A DNA stretch of 64,000 nt from Procambarus clarkii (GCF_040958095.1 NC_091209.1:11234895-11298894), one strand, 5' to 3'; positions 1-13,033 are shown, numbered from the stretch's first letter. Notes: generated from the letters alone by a model not told the origin. Made by a program: numbers and translations.

Positions 1-2806
<2,806 letters not shown>

Positions 2807-3520
2807 GATGTGTTGTTTCTGGTTTGATGAGAGGTGGGTGGCGTGACGCTGAGGTGATCAGGACGAGGATAACCACCATCAGGTCTAAATATACCTCCTA
2901 CCAGCTTAACCTCATCTCTCTTGTGTGTGTGTATATATATAGAGTTTTTGTTGGTCGATGTGCCACCATGTCAACCATGGCGATGTATGGTCAATGGGCA
3001 ACCAAGACACTAACAACCAGGAATCTACCTCTCTCAATATCTACTCCTCCCCCCCCCCTTTGAGTGTAAGAGGTCAGGAGGTTGACCTCGTCCTCCATTA
3101 GTTAATAGGCCTGTCCAAAAAAAATCATAGAAAAATTCCTCTGTAGGATGCTGTTTTAGATCAAATTAAGGAGAGTTTCCACCCTCACATATCAAATGGG
3201 AGGTAGTCGATCTTCTCCCATAAACACGTTGGAGTGGCATATCTCCACTTATTAATTACAAGATCAGTCCGGGATAAGACTTGTCATATAGCTTTATTTT
3301 TTTAATTCCTGAGCGATGTTTTCAAGGTGCACAGGGGGGGGGGTGTCGCAGAGTACGAGTCATCCACTGTAGTTTTGAACGAACTCAAATCCTCCAGCTG
3401 GTATCAGCCAGGCCAGTTTTGGGAGTGTAGAGTAGCTTAGGGACGTTTGGTGAATATCATAATATCGAATTTATCAAATCTTGTTAAACTCATCTGTGTG
3501 TCACTTGGTTCCTTCCCCCG
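2807..3520. other. Unassigned intergenic stretch
   Basis: No repeat family or ORF that I recognise. It contains a short (TG)n(TA)n tract near 2925-2942, a C10 run at 3049-3058 and a G9 run near 3336. Confidence 0.5.
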
Positions 3521-3521
3521 T

Positions 3522-3660
3522 GCCTGTCATCTCCCGCGCCTGTCATCTCCAGCGCCTGTCATCTCCAGCGCCTGTCATCTCCAGCGCCTGTCATCTCCAG
3601 CGCCTGTCATCTCCAGCGCCTGTCATCTCCAGCGCCTGTCATCTCCCGCGCCTGTCATAT
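3522..3660. repeat. 16-bp minisatellite, about 8.6 copies
   Basis: Unit GCCTGTCATCTCCAGC, with CCCGC variants at both edges. Starts fall every 16 bp at 3522, 3538, 3554, 3570, 3586, 3602, 3618, 3634 and 3650. The edge variants and identical centre fit expansion from the middle. It makes overlapping ORFs of about 60-80 codons that are artefacts of the repeat. Confidence 0.93.
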
Positions 3661-3989
3661 CAAGGACGTTGAACCTCTTCGTATGAACCTCCAAAAATTC
3701 TCCATTATTAAATTTTGTAACATGTCAGTAACTGATCACATCGAGAAGAAATCTTTCAAAAGAAATTAATTTGAAGAATTAATTTCTATATAACTCCTCT
3801 CAGCACTACAGTGAATGACTGGATGAACTACTGGTCATGGTAATTACCATAATAAAACGTACTATTGCATAACAATAAGTGATCTCTCTCATCATCCAAC
3901 AACTACACTACAACCACCACCACCACACCGTATCCCCTACACCATGTCATCTCACCATGTCATCTTCGCCTGGGACACGAGACGCGCCC

Positions 3990-4060
3990 CGTTACCTTGG
4001 GCTGGTTCCTTACCTATTAAACACCTAACCTAACCTATGACTATATATATGCGCAATATG
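3990..4060 (+). mobile_element. Fragment of the TIR element seen whole at 5628-5998
   Basis: The stretch from TTAAACACCTAACCTAACC through GACTATATATATGCGCAATA is nearly identical to 5831-5872, an internal part of the inverted-repeat element described there. The double CCTAACC here is part of that element and is not telomeric. Confidence 0.6.
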
Positions 4061-4083
4061 CCTCGGAGAAGATCTCCCGTCCA

Positions 4084-4205
4084 CGAGGCTAACCATAGCC
4101 CGTGCTACTTGTCCCGCTCCTGTGCCAGGTAAGTTACGGGCTCACCATAGACCGTGCTACTTGGAACTTGTTCCGAGTAGCTTAATCTATAACAACAACA
4201 ACAAC
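4084..4205 (+). mobile_element. Hairpin-chain repeat family A, copy 1
   Basis: Family A in sense orientation reads CCGCTCCTGTGCCAGGTAAG, then a hairpin ACGGGC-loop-GCCCGT, then a longer hairpin GCTACT..AGTAGC enclosing GGAAC..GTTCC, then GAATCTA and an (AAC)n tail. This copy shows the tail clearly (AAC about 5 times, 4189-4203). It also carries a second, partial copy of the front half (4084-4110), as copy 8 does. No coding potential and no A or B box. Confidence 0.8.
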
Positions 4206-4426
4206 CTTAGAGAACTGGACTTCGCCACACTGGAGGACAAAACTCAGGGGAGACATGATAACGACATGGAATATTCTGAAGGGAAATTGGCCATCAAGAC
4301 GTAAGTACCATACAAAGTATGGAACAGTAAAACCTGGAGAGACAAAAGGAAACTGTTGCCACAAATGAGCCACATGGGAAAGATCTTCAGCACATGAGGA
4401 CATAAAGTAAGTAATGCTAACTTGAT

Positions 4427-4582
4427 GATTGATTGATTGATGAAGATTAAGCCACCCAAGAGGTGGCACGGGCATGAATAGCCCGTAAGTGGTGGCCCTT
4501 TCGAGTCATTACCAGTATCAAAAGATGATACTGGAGATCTGTGGAGGCGCAACTGCACCCTGCGTGACGGGAGTATGTCTCC
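4427..4582 (-). mobile_element. Hairpin-chain repeat family B, copy 1 (near full length)
   Basis: On its sense strand, family B is a row of short stem-loops: CGGGAG..CTCCCG, GGTGC..GCACC, CCAGTATC..GATACTGG, GGCTC..GGGCC, ACGGGC..GCCCGT and GCCACC..GGTGGC. These are followed by TTAATCTTCATCAATCAATC, a (CAAT)n-type tail. In this copy the tail is at 4427-4441. The third stem is intact while its loop differs from other copies, and the second stem has a change that gives a G-U pair. Confidence 0.85.
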
Positions 4583-5027
4583 CGGACCAAGTGGTGACCA
4601 AATGGTGCTAACTTGATACACAGTATACGTTAATATAACCATAGAACCAAGTGTAGTGTCGTGACATTTAACTACTGGTCAGAAGGCGGGGTCCCAGGAG
4701 CACACGCTCAACCTCCACACGCCCATCTAGGTGACCACCTCTAGGGGAGGTGGCCACGGCCCCTTGTTCCTCCTCCCCCCCCTCCCCGCCCCGTACAGCA
4801 GGCACCGTCCGCGCATGCGCTCGCTAATCCGTAGCTGAAAGGTGGTTATCTAGACAAACGACCAGTCTTCCACGCCCTAACACAATACCCCTGTACAAGC
4901 AAACTATGATTAAAACGTGTGATTGCTAAATGTGTTCTTCAAGTGTTTATTAAAGGTGAAAGTGTGTGTGTGGTTGTAGAAGCACTTTACACCATGGCTG
5001 GCAGTGTTTTACACCCACACTTAGTTA

Positions 5028-5110
5028 TTTATACTATATATTATTTTATACCACACACGTGGCCACACATATACAATGCTAACCAGCATATATTAAATTG
5101 TTTTATGGGG
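5028..5110 (-). mobile_element. Dispersed repeat family P fragment
   Basis: Shares ACGTGGCCACA..TACAATGCTAACCAGCATAT with 27735-27775 and 34785-34830. The other two copies begin with TTATTATT on the plus strand, which implies a (TAA)n tail on the minus strand. No ORF. Confidence 0.65.
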
Positions 5111-5139
5111 GGACAGCAGGTGGAAACCGAGTACCCAAA

Positions 5140-5370
5140 TGAGCCACCAAACACATTAGTAAGGACTTTTTTTAGTGTCAGTAGTTAGTAAGTGGAATGC
5201 ACTAGGCAGTGATGTGGTGGAGGCTGACTCCATACACAGTTTCAAGTGTAGATATGATAGAGCCCAGTAGGCTCAGGAACCTGTACACCAGTTGATTGAC
5301 AGTTGAGAGGCGGGACCAAAGAGCCACAGCTCAACCCCCCCCCCCCCCCCCGCAGTTACAAACTAAACGA
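5140..5370 (+). mobile_element. CR1/L2-like LINE 3' end (C-terminal codons plus 3' UTR)
   Basis: Reads as the end of a non-LTR polymerase ORF (VVEADSIHSFKCRYD-like, after a WN..G motif), followed by a 3' UTR. It is homologous to the minus-strand fragment at 58991-59230, including GATTGACAGTTGAGAGGCGGGACCAAAGAGCC-type sequence. A C17 run at 5334-5350 interrupts the UTR. A pseudogenic tail only. Confidence 0.75.
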
Positions 5371-5410
5371 GTACACAAGTATATATCTCTCTCCAACTGT
5401 GAATGGCGAG

Positions 5411-5445
5411 TTTATTATTATTATTATTATTATTATTATTTTCTA
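5411..5445. repeat. (TTA)n microsatellite
   Basis: About ten TTA repeats followed by TTTTCTACCA, the same junction seen at 27711-27740. It may therefore be another remnant of the family P tail. Confidence 0.85.
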
Positions 5446-5627
5446 CCAATGGCGAGTGGAGGGCGGCTGGCGTCTAGTACCCGGGAGGGGGGGTGGGGGG
5501 GGTGGGGGTAACATTCCACCTGTAACTAAGCTCAGGCGTCGCGCTCCATTCATAAACAAGACTTGAACATCACTCAAGGCCCCCCCCCCCCACCCCCTCA
5601 AACTCTCCTAGATACGGGGGTCAACAG

Positions 5628-5998
5628 CCCGTCCTCCAAACAAAGACCCAAAGACCATTCCATGCACCCGCCAAACCCCCAGCTGTTTATGAATGAAAAA
5701 CGGTTTACACACGACTCACAACTGATGACGTCCGAACACTTCCGGAACAAGTGCTTCGCTGACGACTTTTGTTCGAACCACAACGCTGTAAATGCTTCAC
5801 CCACGAACTACAAATACAAATAATGGCCACCTTAAACACCTAACCTAACCTATGACTATATATATGCGCAATATGCTATTATAATATTTATTTATACAGT
5901 ATGAGAAAATTCCCGTTTTGAATTAATGGCATTAAAAAAATTACGAAAGCGTCTGTGGGGTCGACCGCTGGATGGAATGGACTTCAGTCGAGGACGGG
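5628..5998. mobile_element. About 370-bp non-autonomous element with terminal inverted repeats (family L)
   Basis: The left end begins CCCGTCCTCCAAAC and contains CCATTCCAT; the right end contains ATGGAATGGACTT and finishes GAGGACGGG. The ends are thus inverted repeats of roughly 35-40 bp with a variable middle. A second complete copy is at 48670-49028 and a rearranged one at 43711-44308. The internal part holds TTAGGTTAGGTGTTTAGG (on the minus strand here) and a TTCGAAC-rich segment. No transposase ORF, so a MITE-like element. I cannot see a clear target duplication. Confidence 0.75.
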
Positions 5999-6027
5999 TT
6001 GGGGGTCGATCACTAGCGCTCTACCTT

Positions 6028-6095
6028 GAGGTGCTTCCGGGGCTTAGCGTCCCCGCGGCCCGGTCGTCGACCAGGCCTCCTAGCTCTGTCATTCC
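6028..6095 (-). mobile_element. 3' fragment of SINE family D
   Basis: GAGGTGCTTCCGGGGCTTAGCGTCCCCGCGGCCCGG-type sequence, the reverse complement of the conserved 3' part of family D. It belongs to the same subtype as 61418-61480 (GCTTCC rather than GATTTC before the CGGGGCTTA block). The tRNA head is missing. Confidence 0.7.
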
Positions 6096-6487
6096 AACTC
6101 CCTGTTCACGTGTCACGGCCGGCTGAAAACAAGTTAATCGAACTAGGCCAGAATTCATCTAGTATTTACGTGTCCACTTACGAAACCTGTACATCTTTCC
6201 TCAATTATGGTGGCTTAGTTTGTATTTACTAAACTGCTTATGAGCATCGAAACTTTGTGAGATCGTTCCCGACTCTAGGTTACTATCGTTATTGACAACC
6301 TCGTAGCGCTTCGGAGCTCAAACTCTCTATTAAAAGCCGCCGCCATGAATGAGGAAAGATGCACAGGTTTCACAAGTGGACACGAAAATGCTCTACGAAT
6401 CTTGCCCCTAGCGTCAACAGTATCTTACTTGTGGGCCGCCGCCACACTTGCTGGACACTCTTGGCCTACAGGCGTGTTTGCTGCCAG
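6096..6487. other. Unassigned stretch
   Basis: I see no repeat family, RNA gene or convincing ORF. It leads into the minisatellite at 6488. Confidence 0.45.
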
Positions 6488-6735
6488 CGTCCCCTGCTCT
6501 ATCCTGCCCCACTCTGACCTCTGTCAGCGTCCCCTGCTCTATCCTGCACCACTCTGATCTCTGTCAGCGTCCCCCTGCTCTATCCTGCCCCACTCTCACC
6601 TCTGCCAGCGTCCCCTGCCCCACTCTCACCTCTGCCAGCGTCCCCTGCCCCACTCTCACCTCTGCCAGCGTCCCCTGCCCCACTCTGACCTCTGCCAGCG
6701 TCCCCTGCTCTATCCTGCACCACTCTGACCTCTGC
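6488..6735. repeat. Compound minisatellite, 30- and 40-bp units
   Basis: Core GCGTCCCCTGCCCCACTC followed by TGACC or TCACC and TCTGCCA (30 bp), mixed with a longer form that inserts TCTATCCTGC (40 bp). About seven units. It yields open frames on both strands that are repeat artefacts. Confidence 0.9.
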
Positions 6736-7036
6736 CATCCCCTCCCCACCTCTCGCCACTGTCAATTATCCCCAATACCTTATACGTTATCATCTCGCCT
6801 ATTTGTTATTACCTGTACAACGTTGTTAGGTCGAGTTCTCTCGGTGTTGGGCGTCCACTCCGTGCTGGGGCAAGGGTCATGCTTCTGACCCAACCCCCCT
6901 TACCCACCTACCCAGCCTCCCTCTCCTCGATGGTCTTTGTCCCACTCCTAACCTAGACACTTCGTGCCTATCATGGTTGATGTCTAATAACCATCTGTCT
7001 GCCTCATCCTTGTGATTTTAAACCAATCAATCACAA

Positions 7037-7105
7037 GTCCAGCAGGCCCGGCTTGGGGAAGGAAGGCTTTCCAGTATTCGACCCCCAGGTATACTCCTGG
7101 TATAC
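7037..7105. mobile_element. Fragment of dispersed repeat family E
   Basis: GGCCCGGCTTGGGGA followed later by CCAGGTATACTCCTGG. It matches the middle and end of the longer copies at 20419-20575 and 23369-23516. Confidence 0.5.
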
Positions 7106-7197
7106 TTCAGGTAACTTCCTAAACTTATACCAAACGTGCGGATTAACAGTTTACACATTTATCAGCTAATTGTAAGGCTTTACTTTCCTTCAGCGTC

Positions 7198-7250
7198 AAG
7201 TTCAAGTTCAAGTATGTTTATTGAGATAAGCAATAAATACATCATTTCAG
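7198..7250 (-). mobile_element. Fragment of dispersed repeat family R (TTGAAC-tailed)
   Basis: AAGTTCAAGTTCAAGTATG followed by TTTATTGAGA. It is the inverse of TCTCAATAAACATACTTG..TTGAAC at 20275-20315 and 25905-25937. The TTGAAC repeats look like a short tail. Confidence 0.55.
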
Positions 7251-7554
7251 CGTCAATGTTGTGACGTGTTCCCGACACCACAACCATTCTGGTCATAACC
7301 TTTTGACGATAATCGCTGCTGACCACCCGGGTCACCAGGTGACGTCAACAACGAGTCATAACGAGCGCCCGTCTCATGGCAAACCTTTCACCCAAATTCC
7401 TAATCCCACGTAATTTAAATAATTGCTTTATATATTATTTACCATGAGGATATATTACAGTCTCTAACATATACAAAAACAGACGAAGGTAAAAAGCCAA
7501 TTTCAGATTTATTTATGCGATGAAACTATGAGGAATAATATTGAGTGAGGAAAC

Positions 7555-7700
7555 ATTGCGTGTGCATAACGAACAAATCCACAAGGGCTGTGACGAGGAT
7601 TCGAACCTGCGTCCGGGACGCTGCCTTAATCGACTGAGCTACGACATGGTAAAAAGAGTTGAAACCGACGTTCTACTGAACTTACTGGATCCTGCAGCCT
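7555..7700 (-). mobile_element. tRNA-derived SINE family K
   Basis: On the minus strand the head reads TAGCTCAGTCGATTAAGGC (A box), then a perfect B box GGTTCGAATCC near 7592-7602, followed by TCGTCACAGCCCTTGTGGAT. Other copies are at 11467-11575 and 22190-22300. No acceptor-stem or CCA context for a working tRNA. Confidence 0.75.
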
Positions 7701-7804
7701 CTCCGAGACACCAACCAGGGTTTTACACAACTCCCCCCTGCACTCGAGCTATGTCAATAGGCCGTTCTCCCTCTTCGCCCTTACATCGTGTGTATTGCGT
7801 GTGC

Positions 7805-7873
7805 ATGACACACACACACACACACACACTTGTATGCTGTATATTGAGTGAGGAAACATTGCGTGTGCACGAC

Positions 7874-7940
<67 letters not shown>
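7805..7940. repeat. Two (CA)n microsatellites with duplicated flanks
   Basis: (AC)n at about 7807-7829 and 7872-7938, separated by a segment that repeats the 7539-7570 sequence (TATTGAGTGAGGAAACATTG). Both tracts are followed by CTTGTATGCT. This fits a local duplication of flank plus tract. The His/Thr- and Cys/Val-repeat ORFs here are spurious. Confidence 0.9.
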
Positions 7941-7941
<1 letters not shown>

Positions 7942-8097
7942 TATGCTCAATACATCAAAGAGAGACGCGTGACGCAACTGACATAATAACATTTACCTCT
8001 CCAGGTCACCAGTCAATATGTTTCTGCTTCTCGTCGTGTCCAGAGTATCAACTAAAATGTTTTAGAATGTAGAATATAATTTAGATATGTATACCGA

Positions 8098-8215
8098 GGA
8101 CCCCCACCGCAAGCCACAGTGGGGACCCCCCAACACCACAAGCCACAGGGCCCCCCCCCCACCGCAAGCCACGGGGGGGGGGGGGGGTACCCCCCACACA
8201 AGCCACAGGGGCCAT
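8098..8215. repeat. Degenerate CCCC..CAAGCCACAGGGG repeat with long G and C runs
   Basis: About four diverged units built on CAAGCCACAGGGG, with C10-11 and G15 homopolymers between them. The homopolymer lengths may be affected by sequencing error. Confidence 0.7.
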
Positions 8216-8663
8216 TGCTGCTGGAAAAGTGTCCGTAAAAATGAGTGGTTTCCTAATTCAATACAACACTGTGCAGTATATCTTCCAAGTCATATGTTAC
8301 ATTTTCCCCTTTTCTTCAACAGTAAATATACAGTAAATATACCTGTAACTCCGCGACTACACCTGCCTGTTGTCACACCTGGCACGAGGAGGTGTAGCCG
8401 TGACGTATACACAACACTGCGATACACGAGACTGGTTCACTAAGCCAGAGTGTCGTAGAGAGGGGGGGGGGGGTGTCAGTGCCGTGAGCGCCCAGGGTAA
8501 CGACAAAGGGTGCCACGAGGGTGCCACGAGGGTGCCACAAGGGATGTTGCCAATTGTTTCTTAGGCTTGCCCAGGGCCGCCTTCCTCACACACGCACTGT
8601 CACGTGTCCAGCTACACCAGCTGTGTCGTTAACGTCTTCCCTACGACGCTGTTTAGTGCTAAC

Positions 8664-8795
8664 ACCTGTACACCCTTGTGGCACCCTACCACCTGTACAC
8701 CCTTGTGGCACCTTACCACCTGTACACCCTTGTGGCACCCTACCACCTGTACACCCTTGTGGCACCCTACCACCTGTACACCCTTGTTGCACCAC
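8664..8795. repeat. 27-bp minisatellite, five copies
   Basis: Unit starts at 8664, 8691, 8718, 8745 and 8772 and reads ACCTGTACACCCTTGTGGCA then CCCTACC. Because 27 is a multiple of three, all frames stay open and make short repetitive ORFs on both strands. Confidence 0.93.
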
Positions 8796-9824
8796 GCCGT
8801 ACAGGTCAATACATGGCCAGAAGGCGGTGAATAAGGAGCTATATAGACCTCAACTTCCCTCTAGTGACTGTTAAGCAAGTCACAGTAGGTACCTGGGAGC
8901 CTAACAGCCTCCAATACCTTCCACTACGTGCACATGTCCCGGCACGCCTGACTAAACACCACCACCACACTCGCCGCTCTACAAAGCCAAAATTAATTAT
9001 TAGGTCACCGTTAACACACACGACTCGTCTGTCCAGAGGTGGGGAAACTTGGCGGCTCGTGACCTTGTCTTCGACACCCACACCGGCTCAACAACGGGCA
9101 CACGCCACACACTACCCCCACACACACAAACATACCACCTACACACACAGACACACCTACAGTCGACCCCCCACACACCCACCTACACCTGCTAACCCCT
9201 CTCAACAGCACCCCCACCCAGCCCCCACGTCGCTAGGAGTGGCGGGAAAAGTGACGAGGCAGAAACAATAGAGATGACCAGGGACGAAGAAGATATTAGC
9301 TGGCACGCACCTAGCTCCCTGACGACTGCATGCCGTGACCCCGGGTAAGGGGACAAAGGGGAAGACACGCCCACGGCAAAATTAAACCACACCTGGATAA
9401 AAGGGAGAGCGAGCGAAGGAACAGATGAAAACACGACGAAGACATGGAAGGGCGACGCTGAACGCGCACATGGCAACAAGGAACAGGGGGACAAAATTAT
9501 GCGAACAAATATCAGTTAGAGTTTAAACAAAGAGAAAGAGAAAGTAAGAGACCACCAGCATTACTCTCACACAGTGACGGATCACCTCTCACTACACCCC
9601 AACCAATAACACTTCAATATCACTAACAAATACATTTGTCTGCGAATAAATACCAGGAGATGCCGTAATAATAAAGCTAAGCTTCAAGCGTTACATTAAG
9701 AGCAAGAGTGTCGCCTTGGAGAGGGGGCAGGTGAGGCGGTTATGGGCAGGGAACACCAGGCCAGTTGTGGCTGTACACAGCTCTGGAAAGGACACAAGGA
9801 CGGAAGGTGGAGACGCCGCCCATA
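8796..9824. other. Unassigned stretch with CA-rich tract
   Basis: Contains an imperfect ACAC/CCCAC-rich tract at about 9095-9190. The overlapping ORFs here are low-complexity (His/Thr/Pro). Nothing else recognised. Confidence 0.5.
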
Positions 9825-9925
9825 CAGCCACGAGCACCACTGGGGATTGAACGCCTACTTGCAAGAAGCGAGGCCAGTCGACAAGCCTTAAACTTTACCG
9901 GGTGAGCCAACATTTGATCAGCGTG
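9825..9925 (-). mobile_element. Possible tRNA-derived SINE head
   Basis: The minus strand reads TGGCTCACCCGGTAAAG (A-box-like), then GGCGTTCAATCCCCAG (B-box-like, one mismatch from consensus). Only one copy is visible, so the assignment is tentative; it resembles the head of family H. Confidence 0.45.
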
Positions 9926-9929
9926 TGTA

Positions 9930-10536
9930 CCCTTAACGTACAAAATAATATCTTCCATGAACAGTAGAGGCTCACAAAATATCTACGTTTCCCCATGTAG
10001 AGAAAAGTTTTCAACGTTTTCTAATGTTAGGTTATGTAGGTGGGTTAGGTTCCCGTGTTCTAATACCCCTTATTTTGTAGGTTGTGACAAATCAAGAGAA
10101 GGAGCTACCTGGTCACAAGGACCCGGCCTCCCTCCAGGACACAAGCCACACTGCACAGTCATTTTGCACACACCTGACTTGACCACAAGCCTGCTGGCCG
10201 CGACCTGCTTTTTCTTTTACACACTGAACAATTCAGCACCAGGCACATGACAGCACATTGCTAAAGTTCACCTCAACTTGAACAAAAAAAAAGAAAACGC
10301 CACAGAAGCTAAAGAAAACGAGAATCAATCATAATACCATCTATTATGTCGACATGATTGTCGAGTGTGTAAGAAGCCTCTCGCGTGGGCTTCACGGACA
10401 ATTGCTGACACGAAATACAATTATACAATTGAAAGCCTTCAACGTCAACGTCACAATCTAAAGAAACAATTATAAAAACTGAGGAACCAACACGAGCTGA
10501 TACCGATAACAGGTACAGGGAGGCTTACGGAAGTAA
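9930..10536. other. Unassigned stretch
   Basis: AT-rich unique-looking DNA with no ORF above background and no recognised repeat. Confidence 0.45.
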
Positions 10537-11305
10537 TTACCTAAGTGTAATTACCTAAGTGTAGTTACAGGATGAGAGCTACACTCGTGGTGTCCCGTCT
10601 TCCCAGCACTCTGTCATATAACGCTTTGAAACTACTGACGGTCTTGGCCTCCACCACCTTCTCACCTAACTTGTTCCAACCGTCTACCACTCTGTTTGCG
10701 AAAGTGAATTTTCTTATATTTCTTCGGCATCTGTGTTTAGCTAGTTTAAATCTATGACCTTAAAGTACTTAAAGTTCCAGGTCTCAGGAAATCTTCCCTG
10801 TCGATTTTATCAATTCCTGTTACTATTTTGTATGTAGTGATCATATCACCTCTTTTTCTTGTCTTCTAGTTTTGGCATATTTAATGCCTCTAACCTCTCC
10901 TCGTAGTTCTTGCCCTTCAGTTCTGGGAGCCACTTAGTAGCATGTCTTTGCACCTTTTCCAGTTTGTTGATGTGCTTCTTAAGATATGGGCACCACACAA
11001 CTGCTGCATATTCTAGCTTTGGTCTAACAAAAGTCGTGAACAATTTCTTTGGTATATCGCCATCCATGTATTTAAAAGCAATTCTGAAATTAGAAAGCGT
11101 GGCATAGGCTCCTCGCACAATATTCTTTATGTGGTCCTCAGGTGATAGTTTTCTATCTAGAACCACCCCTAGATCTCTTTCTTTATCAGAATTCTTTCAA
11201 GATTTCTCACATAATATATAGGTTGTGTGGGGTCTATGTTCTCTTATTCCACATTCCATAACATGGCATTTATTATCATTAAATTCCAATTGCCAAGTGG
11301 TTGGG
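10537..11305 (-). mobile_element. CR1/L2-like LINE fragment: polymerase C-terminus and 3' end
   Basis: The minus strand encodes about 106 continuous residues with motifs typical of the region after the catalytic domain of CR1/L2-like reverse transcriptases: VLDRKLSPEDH, LEYAAVVWCPYLKK and KLEKVQRHATKWLPELKG. The upstream part (RDLGV-like) is frameshifted. The 3' end lies at the left and carries a repeated TACACTTAGGTAATTAC, a short terminal repeat. A closely related copy is at 57981-58935. The catalytic FADD region and everything 5' are absent, so the fragment is 5'-truncated and dead. Confidence 0.88.
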
Positions 11306-11466
11306 AATGGGTGCTTGAGGGAGATCAGTGGAAATATCCACGACTCAAAGACATCTCAGCCAGCCCAATATTTACAGAATAACTTATAAAAACCCAGGTT
11401 ACCCGTCCTCCTCATAGCACGTCGCATTTTGACGTATAGTCTACCAAAGAGCCAAAAAGTGTCGTA

Positions 11467-11575
11467 CAATTTTAAGGCAGCGTCTGGGATCCTCTCAGAC
11501 GTAGGTTCGAACCCTTATCACGGCCCTTGTGGATTTGTTCATTCGATGCATCACGCTATTGTGATTTGTGTGTGT
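11467..11575 (+). mobile_element. tRNA-derived SINE family K, 5'-truncated
   Basis: AAGGCAGCGTCTGGGATCC.. then TAGGTTCGAACCCTTATCAC (B box) and CGGCCCTTGTGGATTTGTTC, matching the minus-strand copies at 7555 and 22190. The A box is lost or outside the match. Confidence 0.7.
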
Positions 11576-11582
11576 AATTGCC

Positions 11583-12335
11583 GTACAAGACAATGGTAGC
11601 GGATCGCGAAATTGACATACTGACCCGTTTTCTGTTTTGGGACCTCTGGTAGGTTAAGGACACTCGTACGACAGTTTATTGACGCTGGGACACTCTAGGA
11701 GGACGAGCCGGAGGTATGAAGCAGGGAAGAGTGAGAGGGGGGGGATAAGAAGGATTGGTAATAACTAAGAGAAGGTTGTGAGGTGTGGAGAACAGCAACA
11801 GGTGGAGGTGGTATTGATGCAGGAGCAGCAACATGTGCAGGGGGAGGGGGGGGGCTGTGCTAGTGGGGGGCAGCCGCCGTGGTGGTGGTGGTGCGGGGGG
11901 GGGGGGGGGGGAGAACAGCAGTGGTGGTGGGGGCATCAAGAGTGCCACCACCACCAAGAGCCACCTACCAACCAACAAGAGCCACCCACGGTCGTGCCCC
12001 CAAGCTCTCCTTATAAACAAAAACATAAATTATATATCTTTACCTGTACTATTTCCTAATATCACACCCAATTATTATTATTTCTTCTCGGAATATTAAA
12101 AGCTTTCATTTTATTTGAGTGTTGTTGACGTCAACAAGTTACAAGGAACACCGTCACAAGGAAAGTAACGTCTTATAGCGACAATTATCCATCACATACC
12201 AGCCCGTCCTCCTAAGATTTTCCAACGTCAAGAAAACGGTCATTTTAAAGTGCCCTAATCCTAACCTACCAGAGGACCCAAAACAGAAAACGGGACAATA
12301 CGTCACTCTCGCGAGCCGCTTCCATTTTCCAGTAC
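11583..12335. mobile_element. Candidate 750-bp inverted-repeat element with about 80-bp ends
   Basis: The left arm (11583-11662) and the reverse complement of the right arm (12257-12335) align over their whole length. The best block is CCCGTTTTCTGTTTTGGG, then a variable base, then CCTCTGGTAGGTTA. The outer ends begin GTAC. Between them lie GGTGG-rich low-complexity sequence with a G19-24 run near 11887 and an AT-rich half. The ORFs inside (Trp/Gly or Pro-rich) are low-complexity. No transposase, so a MITE or foldback element. Confidence 0.65.
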
Positions 12336-12453
12336 GACTATTTTTCTTCTAAGTAACGCATACGAGCGAAAAGCGACGTTCTTTGTGATCAGTACTAGCG
12401 TACCGTGAGGATGGTGCTGACGTAGCGGCTCCGCCACAACCATCCCATATGGA

Positions 12454-12680
12454 GGGAGCCGGTCGGCCGAGCGGACAGCACGCTGGGCTTGTGATCCTGT
12501 GGTCCCAGGCGCCGGCGAGAAACAATGGGCAGAGTTTCTTTCACCCTATGCCCCTGTTACCTAGCAGTAAAATAGGTACCTAGGTGTTAGTCAGCTGTCA
12601 CGGGCTGCTTCCTGGGGGGTGGAGGCCTGGTCGAGGACCGGGCCGCGGGGACACTAAAGCCCCGAAATCATCTCAAGATA
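12454..12680 (+). mobile_element. tRNA-derived SINE family D, copy 1 (B box deleted)
   Basis: Begins GGGAGCCGGTCGGCCGAGCG (A-box region) and ends with CCCCGAAATCATCTCAAGAT. Compared with copies at 38931 and 60323, it lacks a 12-bp block TGGGTTCGATCC at 12507, exactly the B box, probably lost between short TCC repeats. The body includes the conserved TTACCTAGCAGTAAAATAGG and CGGGCCGCGGGGACACTAAA blocks. Confidence 0.88.
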
Positions 12681-12689
12681 GGCTTGGGG

Positions 12690-13025
12690 AGCTGTACAAA
12701 TGCCCCATGAACCTAAATATATAAGCTGTTGTTAATGGTGATAAACCACACCCATCCCATCACTAGTTCTTTTCCTGTACTAATCAAGCAACCCATCCTG
12801 CGAACTGACAGTACGATTTAATACTAAGTGTAATAAGTACAATTCCTGCTATGAATAGTACATAATTGCACTTATTTCTCTTCTTACATTTACCACCCCA
12901 TTTTTGGAGGACGGGCTGCACCAAGTACAGTTTAACGAATAAAAAACTCGTTCCTGGCCGTCTCCGCCTTTACCACAAGAGGCGGGATTGGTCTAGTGTT
13001 CTCCACCCCAGATGTGGCGTAGCCC
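12690..13025. other. Unassigned stretch
   Basis: AT-rich, no recognised family. TTGGAGGACGGGCTG at 12905-12919 resembles an end of family L elements but nothing else matches. Confidence 0.4.
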
Positions 13026-13033
13026 ACCACCAC

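Noticed and set aside
4020..4045. CCTAACCTAACC as arthropod telomere repeat (TTAGG)n
   Set aside because: Only two or three units, and the same sequence recurs inside family L elements at 5831 and, inverted, near 43940 and 48818.
4427..4582. Family B as a hammerhead-ribozyme element of the Penelope or retrozyme type
   Set aside because: I looked for the CTGATGA and GAAA core in A and B and do not see it; the hairpin order does not fit.
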